Assembly: GCF_003391135.1 (NCBI RefSeq)
Contig: NZ_CP031455.1
Span: forward strand, 2,379,501-2,443,500
Reading direction: 5' to 3'
Origin: Streptoverticillium olivoreticuli subsp. olivoreticuli
GTDB taxonomy: Bacteria > Actinomycetota > Actinomycetes > Streptomycetales > Streptomycetaceae
Length of the DNA: 64,000 nucleotides
Shown: positions 56,673 to 64,000 of the stretch, in pieces
Position numbering within the stretch: the stretch's first letter is position 1
How the letters are laid out: each line of letters starts with the position of its first letter
Program-made: the position numbers and the translations under genes
Notes under the pieces: generated by a model
The model's database searches: none
What the model saw: the letters and a program-made list of their open reading frames with translations, nothing else
Told to the model about the DNA's origin: nothing

Positions 56673-56816
56673 TCACCCCCAGCCGGTATCGCTTTGGGCC
56701 GCCGAGATCGTCGCCGTGGCCACATGCCGCGGCTCGGCCGCGGTCATGTGCTCGCCCATCGCGATGACCAAGAAAACCGCGAACCCGACGCTGGAAAACT
56801 TGCCAAATCGCTTCAC
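56673..56816 (-). CDS. small exported peptide ending DTGWG
   Basis: This is a 47-residue gene candidate at GTG 56816 with GGGGAG eight bases upstream. Residues 2-24 (KRFGKFSSVGFAVFLVIAMG) form a Sec-type signal, and the mature part would be roughly 20 residues ending AQSDTGWG. It lies just upstream of the ligase-led operon, after the LuxR-type gene. I have seen similar short exported peptides with a DTGWG end beside Streptomyces regulators. It might be a peptide signal, but this is inference. Confidence 0.45.
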   Translation of the reverse strand: MKRFGKFSSVGFAVFLVIAMGEHMTAAEPRHVATATISAAQSDTGWG

Positions 56817-56954
56817 TTTCCCCGCTCCCCGCACTGACCCTGGTGCAACTTCCACGGCGCCGGAACTCCGCTTCATTGCGAAGGCGGTGCTCAGCTCTGC
56901 CATGACGGTGCCAGTAACGGGGCCGGGAATGCGTCGGCACGGCTGAGCATCATG

Positions 56955-56973
56955 CTGCATGGCAGCTTGATGC
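56955..56973. promoter_or_regulatory. CTGC-N3-GCAGCTT element, copy 2
   Basis: CTGCATGGCAGCTTGATGC lies upstream of the small peptide gene and the ligase-led operon, 340 bases from the TTG at 56613. It matches copy 1 except at one base. Confidence 0.5.
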
Positions 56974-57055
56974 CCGAGGGAAGAAGAGGGCAAAAAGGAT
57001 CATTCTTCCGCTCTTGGGGTGGAGAGCCGAAGGAGGACGGCAGGGAGCGAGGGCG

Positions 57056-58060
57056 CTACTCGGACTGCTCCTGCGATGCGAGCAGGTACCCGGCCTGGAA
57101 ACGGCTCTCGGCGTTGAGCACCGCCATGAGCTCGGCGACGTGGCGCCGGCAGGTGCGGACCGACATGCCCAGGCGCCGTGCGACGGCCTCGTCGGTCAGG
57201 CCCGTGGTGAGCAGCCGGACAATGGTTTCCTTCAGGGCGTCCGCGATCTCGGGCTGCGGGTCGCAGTCGACGACGAAGGGCTCCGCCGTCAGCCACAGCC
57301 GCTCGTACGCCTCGACCATGAAGGCCACGACGTAGGGGTCCCGGACGAGCGCGGCACCGTTCGGGTTGCCGGGTGTGGCGAACATCGCGCACTCCCGGTC
57401 GAAGATCAGGAACCGCATGAACCGGTCGTCCAGTGTGCGTACTTCGGCGCCGAGGCGAGTCACCTGCTCGACGTAGGAATGGGTGCCGCGGCTCGACCGC
57501 GCGGTGTGCTGGTAGAGGATGCGCATCTCCACCCCCCTGCGGAGCGTCTCGTAGTCGCGCGGCGCCGCTTCCACGAGCACGTCCTCCCGGCGCCCGCCGC
57601 CGGGCTGAGCGGTGAGGATCTCCGAACTGCAGCTCGCCGACAACTCGGCGATGGCGGTGCGGACCTCCGCGAGACTCTCGATGAGCTCGACCTGCCGGCG
57701 CTGCCCGCTGACGCTGTGGCTCGCCTCGAAGAGCGGTGCGAACGACATGAGCCTCCGCCGCGCCTCCTCGGCCTGCGCTCGCCGGGTGCGTATCTCGAAC
57801 TCCAGCGGACCGAGCACCCGGCTGACCGCTTCCTCCGGCGACACCGCCACGATGCCGCGCCCCGGCCGGTCCCGCAGGAGGCCCATGTCGGTCAGCTCGG
57901 CGAAGGCCGCCCGGGTGTCGAGGACGGAGAGGTCGAGCTGTGCGGCCGCGGCCTCGACGTCGACGACGTCATCGAGTGGAAGGGTCAGCGCGTAGCCGTA
58001 CACCCCCTGCAGTACCTCGTCGCTGATCAAAGGCTGCGGAATGCGGGACTTGGTCTTCAT
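57056..58060 (-). CDS. LuxR-type regulator with TrmB-like N-terminus
   Basis: This 334-residue protein has an N-terminal winged-helix-like part (IPQPLISDEVLQGVYGYAL to about 75), a sensor region with conserved PLFEASHSVSGQRRQ, and a C-terminal LuxR HTH with LTDEAVARRLGMSVRTCRRHVAEL. Such TrmB/LuxR proteins are pathway regulators in Streptomyces clusters. Start ATG 58060; a longer frame reaches 58189. It is upstream of and co-directional with the two operons and is the likely pathway activator. A candidate operator lies in its own promoter region. Confidence 0.87.
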   Translation of the reverse strand: MKTKSRIPQPLISDEVLQGVYGYALTLPLDDVVDVEAAAAQLDLSVLDTRAAFAELTDMGLLRDRPGRGIVAVSPEEAVSRVLGPLEFEIRTRRAQAEEARRRLMSFAPLFEASHSVSGQRRQVELIESLAEVRTAIAELSASCSSEILTAQPGGGRREDVLVEAAPRDYETLRRGVEMRILYQHTARSSRGTHSYVEQVTRLGAEVRTLDDRFMRFLIFDRECAMFATPGNPNGAALVRDPYVVAFMVEAYERLWLTAEPFVVDCDPQPEIADALKETIVRLLTTGLTDEAVARRLGMSVRTCRRHVAELMAVLNAESRFQAGYLLASQEQSE

Positions 58061-58475
58061 ACACAACTTTCTCGTTCCGTGGCAGCTAGCTGCCGTGCAG
58101 CTTCCGTCCAGGGATGATAAGAGCTCAATGACCCCATCGGACAGAACTTGTCCGGAAGGCGGACGACAGGATTCAGTCGCCATTGCCACAGGTCACAGAG
58201 GTGCTGGAGCCTGACGCGGTGGCGTTGGGCCGGGGTCGCGGGGTGGGCGGCGCCGTCTCCCCCGTCCCGGGACGCCCGGGACCGGGCCGGGGAAGGGTGT
58301 CCGGCCGTCCTGCCGGAAGCGTCGGCGCGGCCGGATTCCGCGCCCGGCCGTCCCGGCTGTGACGACGGGGCGTCCCTGGGACGGAGAACGTTGGCGGGAC
58401 GCCCCCGGGGCCTCCTAGCGTCTGTCGGCGTCGGCCGGTTGCGGACCGACGTCCTTCGCTTCAGGAGAACTCCCC
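58061..58475. other. divergent promoter region between LuxR and peptidoglycan-binding genes
   Basis: This 415-base region contains the third CTGC-N3-GCAGCTT copy at 58090-58109 and a GCAGCTAGCTGC palindrome at 58082-58093. Near 58391-58421, TTGGCG and TAGCGT (19-base spacing) may be promoter elements for the plus-strand gene. I found no convincing gene in it. Confidence 0.4.
58090..58109. promoter_or_regulatory. CTGC-N3-GCAGCTT element, copy 3
   Basis: CTGCCGTGCAGCTTCCGTCC lies 30 bases upstream of the LuxR ATG, within a GCAGCTAGCTGC context. This placement fits autoregulation, but the match beyond the core is weak. Confidence 0.35.
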
Positions 58476-58856
58476 ATGCTCAAGCTCTCGAACGTCAAGC
58501 GCGCCGCCGTGGTCGCAGCCTCCGCCGGTCTGGCGCTGGTCGCGCTGGGCGGCACGGCCAGCGCCCACCCGACGGACAGCGTCATCGCCTACGGCGACCG
58601 CGGAATCGGCGTCAAGTGCGTCCAGCTGGCGCTGAACGCCTCCAACGTGCACCCCGGCCTGGACCCGGACGGCGTCTGGGGCAAGCGCACCGAGGACGCC
58701 GTGCGGAAGTTCCAGCAGATGAACACCGACCAGTGGGGCGGGAAGCTCGACGTGGACGGCGTCGTCGGCACCAACACCGGCCACCAGCTGATGGAGCTGA
58801 TCGTCCACAACGAGCACGACTGGGGCAACACGTGCTGGGCGAACATGCCCTCCTAG
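58476..58856 (+). CDS. secreted peptidoglycan-binding protein
   Basis: This 126-residue exported protein has a Sec signal (LKLSNVKRAAVVAASAGLALVALGG ending near ASA, written here in part) and one PG_binding_1 domain: YGDRGIGVKCVQLALN, GVWGKRTEDAVRKFQQMN and VDGVVGTNTGHQL. Two Cys residues may pair. It has no catalytic domain. ATG 58476 follows AGGAG. It is the first of three successive genes with the same module, ending 86 bases before the amidase gene. Confidence 0.88.
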   Translation: MLKLSNVKRAAVVAASAGLALVALGGTASAHPTDSVIAYGDRGIGVKCVQLALNASNVHPGLDPDGVWGKRTEDAVRKFQQMNTDQWGGKLDVDGVVGTNTGHQLMELIVHNEHDWGNTCWANMPS

Positions 58857-58942
58857 CGGCCGGACCACCCGCGGCCCGGCGGGGCACCTGCCACGAGCGG
58901 CCGCCCCGCCTCCTCCCCTGCCTCCACAAAAAGGACTTCAGC

Positions 58943-60022
58943 ATGACTTCGGGCGATCAGCCGCACCTTCATCCGCACCGTCGGGCCGTGCTCACCGGCG
59001 CGCTCGCGATCGGCGCGGCGACGGTGCTGCCGCTGGCCACGGCGATGCGGGCGCGCGCCGCGGACGGGCCCGCGATCCTGGACTGCGCGACCTGGGGCGC
59101 CCGGCCGTCGAGCAGTCCCCTCAAGATCCTCACCACACCGCCCCAGAAGATCATCGTCCACCACACGGCGACCCCGAACACCACGGACTACTCGCGGACG
59201 GCGGCCTTCTCGCTGGCGCACATCATGCAGAACGACCAGATGGACGTGCGCCACTGGATCGACACCGGCCAGAACTTCACGATCAGCCGGGGCGCCGTCG
59301 TCATGGAGGGCCGGCACAACAGCCTGGCGACGCTCCAGGGCGGTACGCACATGGTGGAGTCGGCGCACTGCACCGGCCAGAACACCGTCGCGATCGGCAT
59401 CGAGAACGAGGGCACGTACAGCACGGTGGAGCCGCGCGACGTCCACTACGCGACCCTGGTCGACCTCTGCACGTACATATGCCGCCAGTACGGCCTGGCC
59501 GCTTACCAGATCTACGGGCACCGGGACTTCAACAACACCGAGTGCCCCGGCGACCGCCTCTACGCCATGCTGCCCAAGCTGCGCGCGGACGTGGCGGCCC
59601 GCATCGGCGGCGACCCGACGGGGCCGGTATGGCCGATGATGAGCACCGGCGCCACGGGGGAGTCGGTGCGCACCCTCCAGTACCTGCTGCGGCAACACGG
59701 CGCGACCCTGACCGCGGACGGCTCCTACGGGCCGGCCACCGAGGCCGCGGTGCGCGACTTCCAGAAGTTCGTCAACGCCGGCCAGGACGGCGTCGCCGGC
59801 AACCAGACCTGGCACGGGCTCGTCGGCCCGGCCCGGAACGGCGATTCCGGCGAGGCGGTCAAGGCCGTGCAGAGCCAACTCACGGCGCACGGCATCCCCA
59901 CCGACGTGGACGGCGCTTTCGGCCCCGGCACCCAGGCCGGTGTGACCAGGTTCCAGAGCACCCGGTCGCTGCCCGCCGACGGTGTGGTGGACACCCGTAC
60001 CTGGAGCCGGCTGGTCGTCTGA
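58943..60022 (+). CDS. Tat-exported N-acetylmuramoyl-L-alanine amidase
   Basis: This 359-residue protein has a twin-arginine signal (PHRRAVLTGALAIGAATVLP). The amidase_2/PGRP domain follows (KIIVHHTATP, AHCTGQNTVAIGIENEGTY, YQIYGHRDFNNTECPG, with the Zn ligands His, His and Cys), then two PG_binding_1 modules at about 230-290 and 295-355. It cleaves the lactyl-L-alanine bond of peptidoglycan outside the cell. ATG 58943 follows AAGGAC. Position between two other peptidoglycan-binding proteins suggests joint wall turnover. Confidence 0.93.
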   Translation: MTSGDQPHLHPHRRAVLTGALAIGAATVLPLATAMRARAADGPAILDCATWGARPSSSPLKILTTPPQKIIVHHTATPNTTDYSRTAAFSLAHIMQNDQMDVRHWIDTGQNFTISRGAVVMEGRHNSLATLQGGTHMVESAHCTGQNTVAIGIENEGTYSTVEPRDVHYATLVDLCTYICRQYGLAAYQIYGHRDFNNTECPGDRLYAMLPKLRADVAARIGGDPTGPVWPMMSTGATGESVRTLQYLLRQHGATLTADGSYGPATEAAVRDFQKFVNAGQDGVAGNQTWHGLVGPARNGDSGEAVKAVQSQLTAHGIPTDVDGAFGPGTQAGVTRFQSTRSLPADGVVDTRTWSRLVV

Positions 60023-60106
60023 CGGGCGGTCGGTCCGCTACCGCTGAAACGTTTTCCCACCCCACCTCGTCCCACCTTTCGATTTCCGCTTCAGTGAGGA
60101 ACCTTC

Positions 60107-61021
60107 ATGAGACGCATCCCGGCCCTGGTCGCCGCGATGTTCGCCGCGCTTCTCGCGGCACTGCTCGCCGCCCCCGCCGCCCAGGCCGCGAGCTGGCCCA
60201 CCGTGCACAACGGTGACAGGGGCGACAGCGTGACCACCGTCCAGTACCTGCTGGCCGCCCACGGCTACGAGACCGGCGCCGACGGCGCCTTCGGTCCCGG
60301 CACCGAGGACAAGGTCAAGGGCTTCCAGGGCGCGAACGGCCTGACCCCGGTGGACGGCATCGTCGGCCCCGACACCTGGTCCAAGCTGATCGTCACCGTC
60401 CGCCAGGGCGACAAGGGCGACGCCGTCAAGGCGCTCCAGGTCCAGCTGAACGCCCACGGCGGCGGGCTCGCCGTGGACGGCGCCTTCGGCGCCGGCACCG
60501 ACTCCAAGGTGCGGGGCTTCCAGCAGGCCAAGGGGCTGAACCCGGTCGACGGCATCGTCGGCCCGGCCACCTGGGCCGCCCTGCTCTCCGGTGGCGGCAG
60601 CACCGGTGGCGACACCGGCAGCGGGAACCTGAGCCAGTCGCAGGCCGCCTCGATGCTCTCGGCCGCCGGGATCACCTGGTCCTCCTCGGGCGACTGCGCC
60701 AACCGCGACAGCAGCAGCTGCACCTCCTTCGACGGCCTCCGCCGCGCCTCCGCGGACGGCGCCGTCGCGCTCAAGCGGGCGGTCGGCAGCTGCCCCCTGA
60801 ACATCACCGGCGGCACCGAGACGGGCCACGCCAGTGGTACGTACAGCCACGGCAACGGCTACAAGCTCGACTTCGGCATGGTGGGCTGCCTCAGCAGCTA
60901 CATCACCGGCACGTTCACGCACAGCGGTACGCGCGGTGACGGCGCCGCCCTGTACACGGCTCCCTCGGGCAACATCTACGCCAACGAGGGCAGCCACTGG
61001 GACGTGACCTTCATGAACTGA
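60107..61021 (+). CDS. secreted peptidoglycan-binding protein with M15-like peptidase domain
   Basis: This 304-residue exported protein has a Sec signal (RRIPALVAAMFAALLAALLA), two PG_binding_1 modules (about 35-95 and 96-160), a Gly/Ser linker, and a C-terminal region with GHASGTYSHGNGYKLDF and GSHWDVTF that resembles M15-type zinc peptidases (His and Asp, then HxD). It would cut stem peptides or D-Ala-D-Ala bonds. A GAGGAA site precedes the ATG. A long terminator follows. Confidence 0.83.
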   Translation: MRRIPALVAAMFAALLAALLAAPAAQAASWPTVHNGDRGDSVTTVQYLLAAHGYETGADGAFGPGTEDKVKGFQGANGLTPVDGIVGPDTWSKLIVTVRQGDKGDAVKALQVQLNAHGGGLAVDGAFGAGTDSKVRGFQQAKGLNPVDGIVGPATWAALLSGGGSTGGDTGSGNLSQSQAASMLSAAGITWSSSGDCANRDSSSCTSFDGLRRASADGAVALKRAVGSCPLNITGGTETGHASGTYSHGNGYKLDFGMVGCLSSYITGTFTHSGTRGDGAALYTAPSGNIYANEGSHWDVTFMN

Positions 61022-61070
61022 CCTCCACCGAGGCGGGATCGCTCCGCCACGGCGAAGGGGCACGGCACAG

Positions 61071-61108
61071 GGGAGGGGAGCACCGGCGGCGGCCGGTGCT
61101 CCCCTCCC
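61071..61108 (+). terminator. strong terminator of the wall-protein genes
   Basis: Perfect 16-base arms (GGGAGGGGAGCACCGG at 61071-61086 and its complement at 61093-61108) with a CGGCGG loop lie 50 bases after the peptidase stop. Confidence 0.88.
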
Positions 61109-61125
61109 CCGCTGTCGTCGGGTGC

Positions 61126-61203
61126 TCAGTACCATCCGGCCGCGGTGACCGCTCGGACGATCTGTCCGGGAGTCAGCGACTTTGTGGTCGTAATCGACTG
61201 CAT
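61126..61203 (-). CDS. possible 25-residue peptide gene
   Basis: ATG 61203 opens a 25-codon frame, MQSITTTKSLTPGQIVRAVT then AAGWY, preceded by GAAGGAAA. It lies divergent from the HTH/DUF2690 gene in a 288-base gap. Residue composition is protein-like and the ribosome site is good, but so short a frame is weak evidence. Function unknown. Confidence 0.3.
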   Translation of the reverse strand: MQSITTTKSLTPGQIVRAVTAAGWY

Positions 61204-61308
61204 ATGGGGTTTCCTTCGATCGTTTGGTGTCATGGGTGATCGCGGATCATCATGGGCGCCGGGCGGACCGCGCGGACCGCGACTCATGAGTGAAGAGGGA
61301 AACGGCAG

Positions 61309-62289
61309 ATGGTGGAGCAGAGGGCGGAAGCCGACGGGGATCTGTCACCGAGAGACCTGCTGGCCGCGGAGATGCGACGGCTCAAGGGGGAGTCCCAGCT
61401 CAGTTACGGCCGGTTGGCCGACCGCACCCACTACAGCCGCTCGTCGTGGGAGCGGTTCCTCAACGGCAAGCAGCTGCCGACGCGCGTGGCCGTGGAGCAG
61501 TTCGCGGCGGCCGCGGGGAAGGAGGACCCGCGGGCCCTGCTCGCCCTGCTGGACGCCGCGACCGAGCGCGAACGGCGGCAGGACGAGGAACCCCCGAAGG
61601 CCGACGAGGCCACTGCGCCGGCGGCCGGACCGGCGGAGGCCGAGCGGCCCGCCCTGGACAGCGAGGATGACGGGAAACAGGAGCAGGAGAGCGCCGAAGG
61701 GGACGTCAAGGGCACGTGGAACAAGTGGGACAAGGGGCTCGCCGGCCGGCTGCTGCGCCGCGGCTATGCCCTCGGCCTCGTGGCCGCCGGTGCCACCGCC
61801 GGAAGTCTGGTGACGGTGGCCGTGCTCGGCGGAACCGGAACCGGTGCCGGTGACCCGGCCGCCCAGGGCGGCGCACCCCAGCCCGTCACCTCCCCGGCGG
61901 TCGCCCCGGCGGTCGCCCCGGCGGTCGGCGGCATCAAGCCCGGTTGCGAGGGGGACAGCTGTCTCAGCCGGGAGCCGCAGGCGATGGACTGCCACTGGGA
62001 CGCGACGACGGTCCGGCAGACCTGGCTGCGCGGTCTGCACATCCAACTGCGGTACAGCACCGCCTGTGAGGCGGTGTGGGGGCGGATCGAGAACGGGACG
62101 GTCGGCGACTCCGTGACGATCAAGGACAAACGGGGACGCGAGGAGCAGGCCGCCATCAGGGTGGGCACGGACACCTACACCCGGATGCTCGCGGTCGCCG
62201 GGGACGCCCCGGACTCGGTGACGGTCTGCGGCACCATCCCCGACCAGCACGAGCGGGAGTGCTCACCGGTGGGCGCCGTCCAGCCCTGA
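61309..62289 (+). CDS. membrane-anchored HTH protein with DUF2690 domain
   Basis: This 326-residue protein has an N-terminal helix-turn-helix (residues about 13-80, with SYGRLADRTHYSRSSWERFLNGK), an acidic linker, one membrane helix (about 152-172), then an exported C-terminal DUF2690 domain with CEGDSCLSREPQAMDCHWDATTVR and VTVCGTIPDQHERECSP. The Cys residues would be oxidised outside. Such one-component membrane proteins may sense a wall or surface signal and bind DNA inside. Its ATG follows GAAGAGGGAAAC. Confidence 0.85.
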   Translation: MVEQRAEADGDLSPRDLLAAEMRRLKGESQLSYGRLADRTHYSRSSWERFLNGKQLPTRVAVEQFAAAAGKEDPRALLALLDAATERERRQDEEPPKADEATAPAAGPAEAERPALDSEDDGKQEQESAEGDVKGTWNKWDKGLAGRLLRRGYALGLVAAGATAGSLVTVAVLGGTGTGAGDPAAQGGAPQPVTSPAVAPAVAPAVGGIKPGCEGDSCLSREPQAMDCHWDATTVRQTWLRGLHIQLRYSTACEAVWGRIENGTVGDSVTIKDKRGREEQAAIRVGTDTYTRMLAVAGDAPDSVTVCGTIPDQHERECSPVGAVQP

Positions 62290-62516
62290 CGGAGTGCCAT
62301 GTCACGCGTCCGGCACGGCGGTTCCCTGGTCTCCTGCGGGACGGCCCCTCCCGGGTTGTGACGAGAAACGTTATGGACCTTCTGATCTGATCCCGTCATC
62401 CTTCGGGGGCAACGCGGTCATCAGGAGGTCTGTCCGGCTCGCGGTGGGTCCGGCGCGGCAGGGTGGATCGCCCTGTCGACGGCATCGGATCGTATGCGAG
62501 AGTCAGGACACGAGAG

Positions 62517-63668
62517 ATGAAGATGCAATGGCGCGGGACGAAGCTGCCGTTCGTCGTCGGCACGGTGTGCGCGGCGATGCTGGCACTGGCGGCCCCGGCG
62601 CAGGCCGGGACGGCCGACGGCGACCACGCCGGGACGCTGGCGGCGCTGAAGGCGTTCCAGTCGGCCGGGGGTCCGGGCGCGGGCATCCACGCCGGTGACG
62701 GAGCGGGTTCCTGGACGCTCTCCACCGGCACGGGCACCATCAACACGAATACGCCTCTCCAATCGACCGACCACTACCGCATAGGCAGCCAGACCAAGAG
62801 CTTCACCGCGGCCGTGGTGCTCCAGCTCGTCGACGAGGGCAAGGTCGCGCTCGACGCGCCGATCGAGCGCTACCTGCCCGGTGTCGTCGACGGCAACGGC
62901 TACGACGGCAACACCATCACCGTGCGGCAACTCCTCCAGCACACCAGCGGAATCGCCAGGTACGAGCCGCTGTTCACCTCGGCGCCCGCCAACCCCGACG
63001 GCTCGTACCCGATCGAAGCACTGGTGCGGGAAGCCCTGAAGGCGGCCCCGACCTCCGCGCCCGGCGGCACCTTCACTTACTCCAACGCCAACTATCTGAT
63101 CCTCGGCATGCTCATCGAGAAGACGACCGGAATGCCGGTGTACAAGGCCGTCACGAGCCGGATCATCGCGCCGCTCGGCCTGACCGGGACCACCTTCCCG
63201 CGTCCGGGCGACCGCTCCCTGCCGGCCCCGGCCGTGCACGGATACCACGGCGTCCGGGTCGGCCCGTTCTTCTTCTGGACCGACGTGGTCAGCTATGACC
63301 CGTCCGTCTTCAACAGCGCCGGGGCGATCGTCTCGACCCAGGAGGACCTCACCGCCTTCTACCAGGCGCTGGCCGCGGGCAAGGTCGTCTCGCAGGCGAC
63401 CCTGGGCGAGATGGAGAAGACCGTTCCCGTCGGTGCGGTGAACGGCCACGCCCTCGCCTACGGCCTCGGCCTCATCCGCTACGACCTGTCCTGCGGCGGC
63501 GTGGCCTGGGGACACGACGGCGAGGTGCCGGGCTACTACACGGAGACGCTCGTCACCGCGGACGGCCGCCACGCGTCCGTGGTGACCAACGCCCATCTCA
63601 CGACCAACCCGCCCACCCCGCAGATGTACAAACTGCTGGACACCGCGCTCTGCGAGAACCGGTCCTAG
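62517..63668 (+). CDS. serine hydrolase, beta-lactamase/D-Ala-D-Ala carboxypeptidase fold
   Basis: This 383-residue exported protein has a Sec signal (KLPFVVGTVCAAMLALAAPA) and the class C-like beta-lactamase fold: catalytic SQTK (Ser-x-x-Lys) near residue 98, FTYSNANY (Tyr-x-Asn) near 182, and WGHDGEVPGY (His-x-Gly) near 330. Families include DD-carboxypeptidases, esterases and aminohydrolases. A start at ATG 62517 or ATG 62523 is possible. Its position after wall-hydrolase genes favours a wall role, though antibiotic hydrolysis cannot be excluded. Confidence 0.88.
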   Translation: MKMQWRGTKLPFVVGTVCAAMLALAAPAQAGTADGDHAGTLAALKAFQSAGGPGAGIHAGDGAGSWTLSTGTGTINTNTPLQSTDHYRIGSQTKSFTAAVVLQLVDEGKVALDAPIERYLPGVVDGNGYDGNTITVRQLLQHTSGIARYEPLFTSAPANPDGSYPIEALVREALKAAPTSAPGGTFTYSNANYLILGMLIEKTTGMPVYKAVTSRIIAPLGLTGTTFPRPGDRSLPAPAVHGYHGVRVGPFFFWTDVVSYDPSVFNSAGAIVSTQEDLTAFYQALAAGKVVSQATLGEMEKTVPVGAVNGHALAYGLGLIRYDLSCGGVAWGHDGEVPGYYTETLVTADGRHASVVTNAHLTTNPPTPQMYKLLDTALCENRS

Positions 63669-63692
63669 CCGACCGGGTCCCGTCGCCCCTCC

Positions 63693-64000
63693 TCAGTCCC
63701 GGCGCAGGGATGCGAGGTAGTCGCGCAGGGTCCGGGCGGTGCGCTCGGCACTCCAGAGCTCGAGCACCTGGGGGTCCTCCGACGGCCGGGCGGCGGCGAT
63801 GCGTTCGCGGGCGGGCCGGTGGAGCTGGTGCTTGGAGAAGGCGTAGACGTCGGGCGGAGTGGCGCAGAGCCCGTCCGCCCGGCGCAGCGCCGCGGCGAGC
63901 AGAGCGTCGGGCTCGACGATCTCGTGCACCAGGCCGATCGAGGCGGCCTGTTCCGGGGCGAGCCGGCCGGCCCCGAGCACCATCGCGTCCAGCGCCGGGC
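63693..64000 (-). CDS. enoyl-CoA hydratase/isomerase family, 5' part beyond window
   Basis: The C-terminal 102 residues of a crotonase-family protein are present; the start lies past base 64000. Visible parts are ALDAMVLGAGRLAPEQAASIGLVHEIVEP and the C-terminal helices with AFSKHQLHRPARERI and TLRDYLASLRRD. The catalytic Glu region is outside the window, so hydratase versus isomerase cannot be decided. Confidence 0.8.
   Translation of the reverse strand, partial: PALDAMVLGAGRLAPEQAASIGLVHEIVEPDALLAAALRRADGLCATPPDVYAFSKHQLHRPARERIAAARPSEDPQVLELWSAERTARTLRDYLASLRRD

Overview
The window looks like chromosomal DNA of a Streptomyces or close relative. GC content is very high, GTG and TTG starts are frequent, and several hallmark families are present: a GH18 chitinase with the chi/DasR-type direct repeat promoter, an XRE/DUF397 pair, a MmyB-like regulator, a DUF4232 protein, ECF sigma with a zf-HC2 mini-protein, and a TTA codon in a regulator. 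I see no tRNA, rRNA, CRISPR array, transposase or integrase. All assignments come from reading the translations and recalled family motifs; no database search was run.

Region 1 (0-13 kb) is mainly metabolic and secretory: acyl-CoA dehydrogenase, secreted chitinase, sulfotransferase, DUF1330, secreted lipase, SDR, a DhaL-DhaM fusion with no DhaK beside it, a PP2C phosphatase, a PIG-L deacetylase and a complete Fe/B12-type ABC importer. Region 2 (13-16.5 kb) is a patch of small genes: an antitoxin-like protein, a Cys-rich secreted peptide, XRE + DUF397, and several tiny zinc-ribbon-like proteins. Region 3 (16.5-24.5 kb) places a two-gene isocyanide synthase (Dit1/PvcA family) + P450 unit beside copper genes (a Met/His-rich membrane peptide, a P1B copper ATPase, a PCu(A)C protein, an ECF sigma, a second Met/His-rich membrane protein), which suggests a copper-related isonitrile. 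Region 4 (24.7-31.3 kb) holds a GAF regulator with its aldehyde dehydrogenase, an Lsr2-like protein, a MmyB-type regulator and two hydrolase or secreted genes.

Region 5 (31.4-58.1 kb) is the most interesting part: about 27 kb of co-directional minus-strand genes that read as one biosynthetic cluster. The operon from 48379 down to 31394 encodes an asparagine-synthetase homologue whose glutaminase Cys2 is Ser, a TauD-type dioxygenase, a GMC oxidoreductase, a zinc metallopeptidase, a SAM methyltransferase, a DAP-decarboxylase homologue, DapD, a DapC-like aminotransferase, three ATP-grasp ligases, a cupin, an MFS exporter and a DUF885 protein. This gene set closely matches what is known of the tabtoxin / tabtoxinine-beta-lactam pathway of Pseudomonas syringae (lysine-pathway skeleton, a methionine-derived carbon, hydroxylation, an AsnB-like beta-lactam synthetase, an ATP-grasp dipeptide ligase, a peptidase, an MFS pump). 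The upstream operon from 56613 down to 48735 encodes an adenylating ligase, two carrier proteins, a protein strikingly like the SyrB2 non-heme iron halogenase (but with His-Gln-Val at the HxA position), an amidohydrolase, a KAS III homologue with a degraded triad, a GNAT, a BtrH-like acyltransferase and an antiporter. A carrier-bound halogenation system beside a tabtoxin-like system recalls a chlorinated tabtoxin analogue (alanyl dipeptide with a 3-hydroxy-azetidinone) reported from a Streptomyces in the 1970s; this link is inference. A LuxR-type regulator, a 47-codon exported peptide and three copies of a CTGC-N3-GCARCTT element probably control the cluster.

Region 6 (58.4-64 kb) holds three successive secreted peptidoglycan-binding proteins (one a Tat amidase, one an M15-like peptidase), a membrane-anchored HTH/DUF2690 protein, a serine beta-lactamase-fold hydrolase, and an enoyl-CoA hydratase cut by the window edge.
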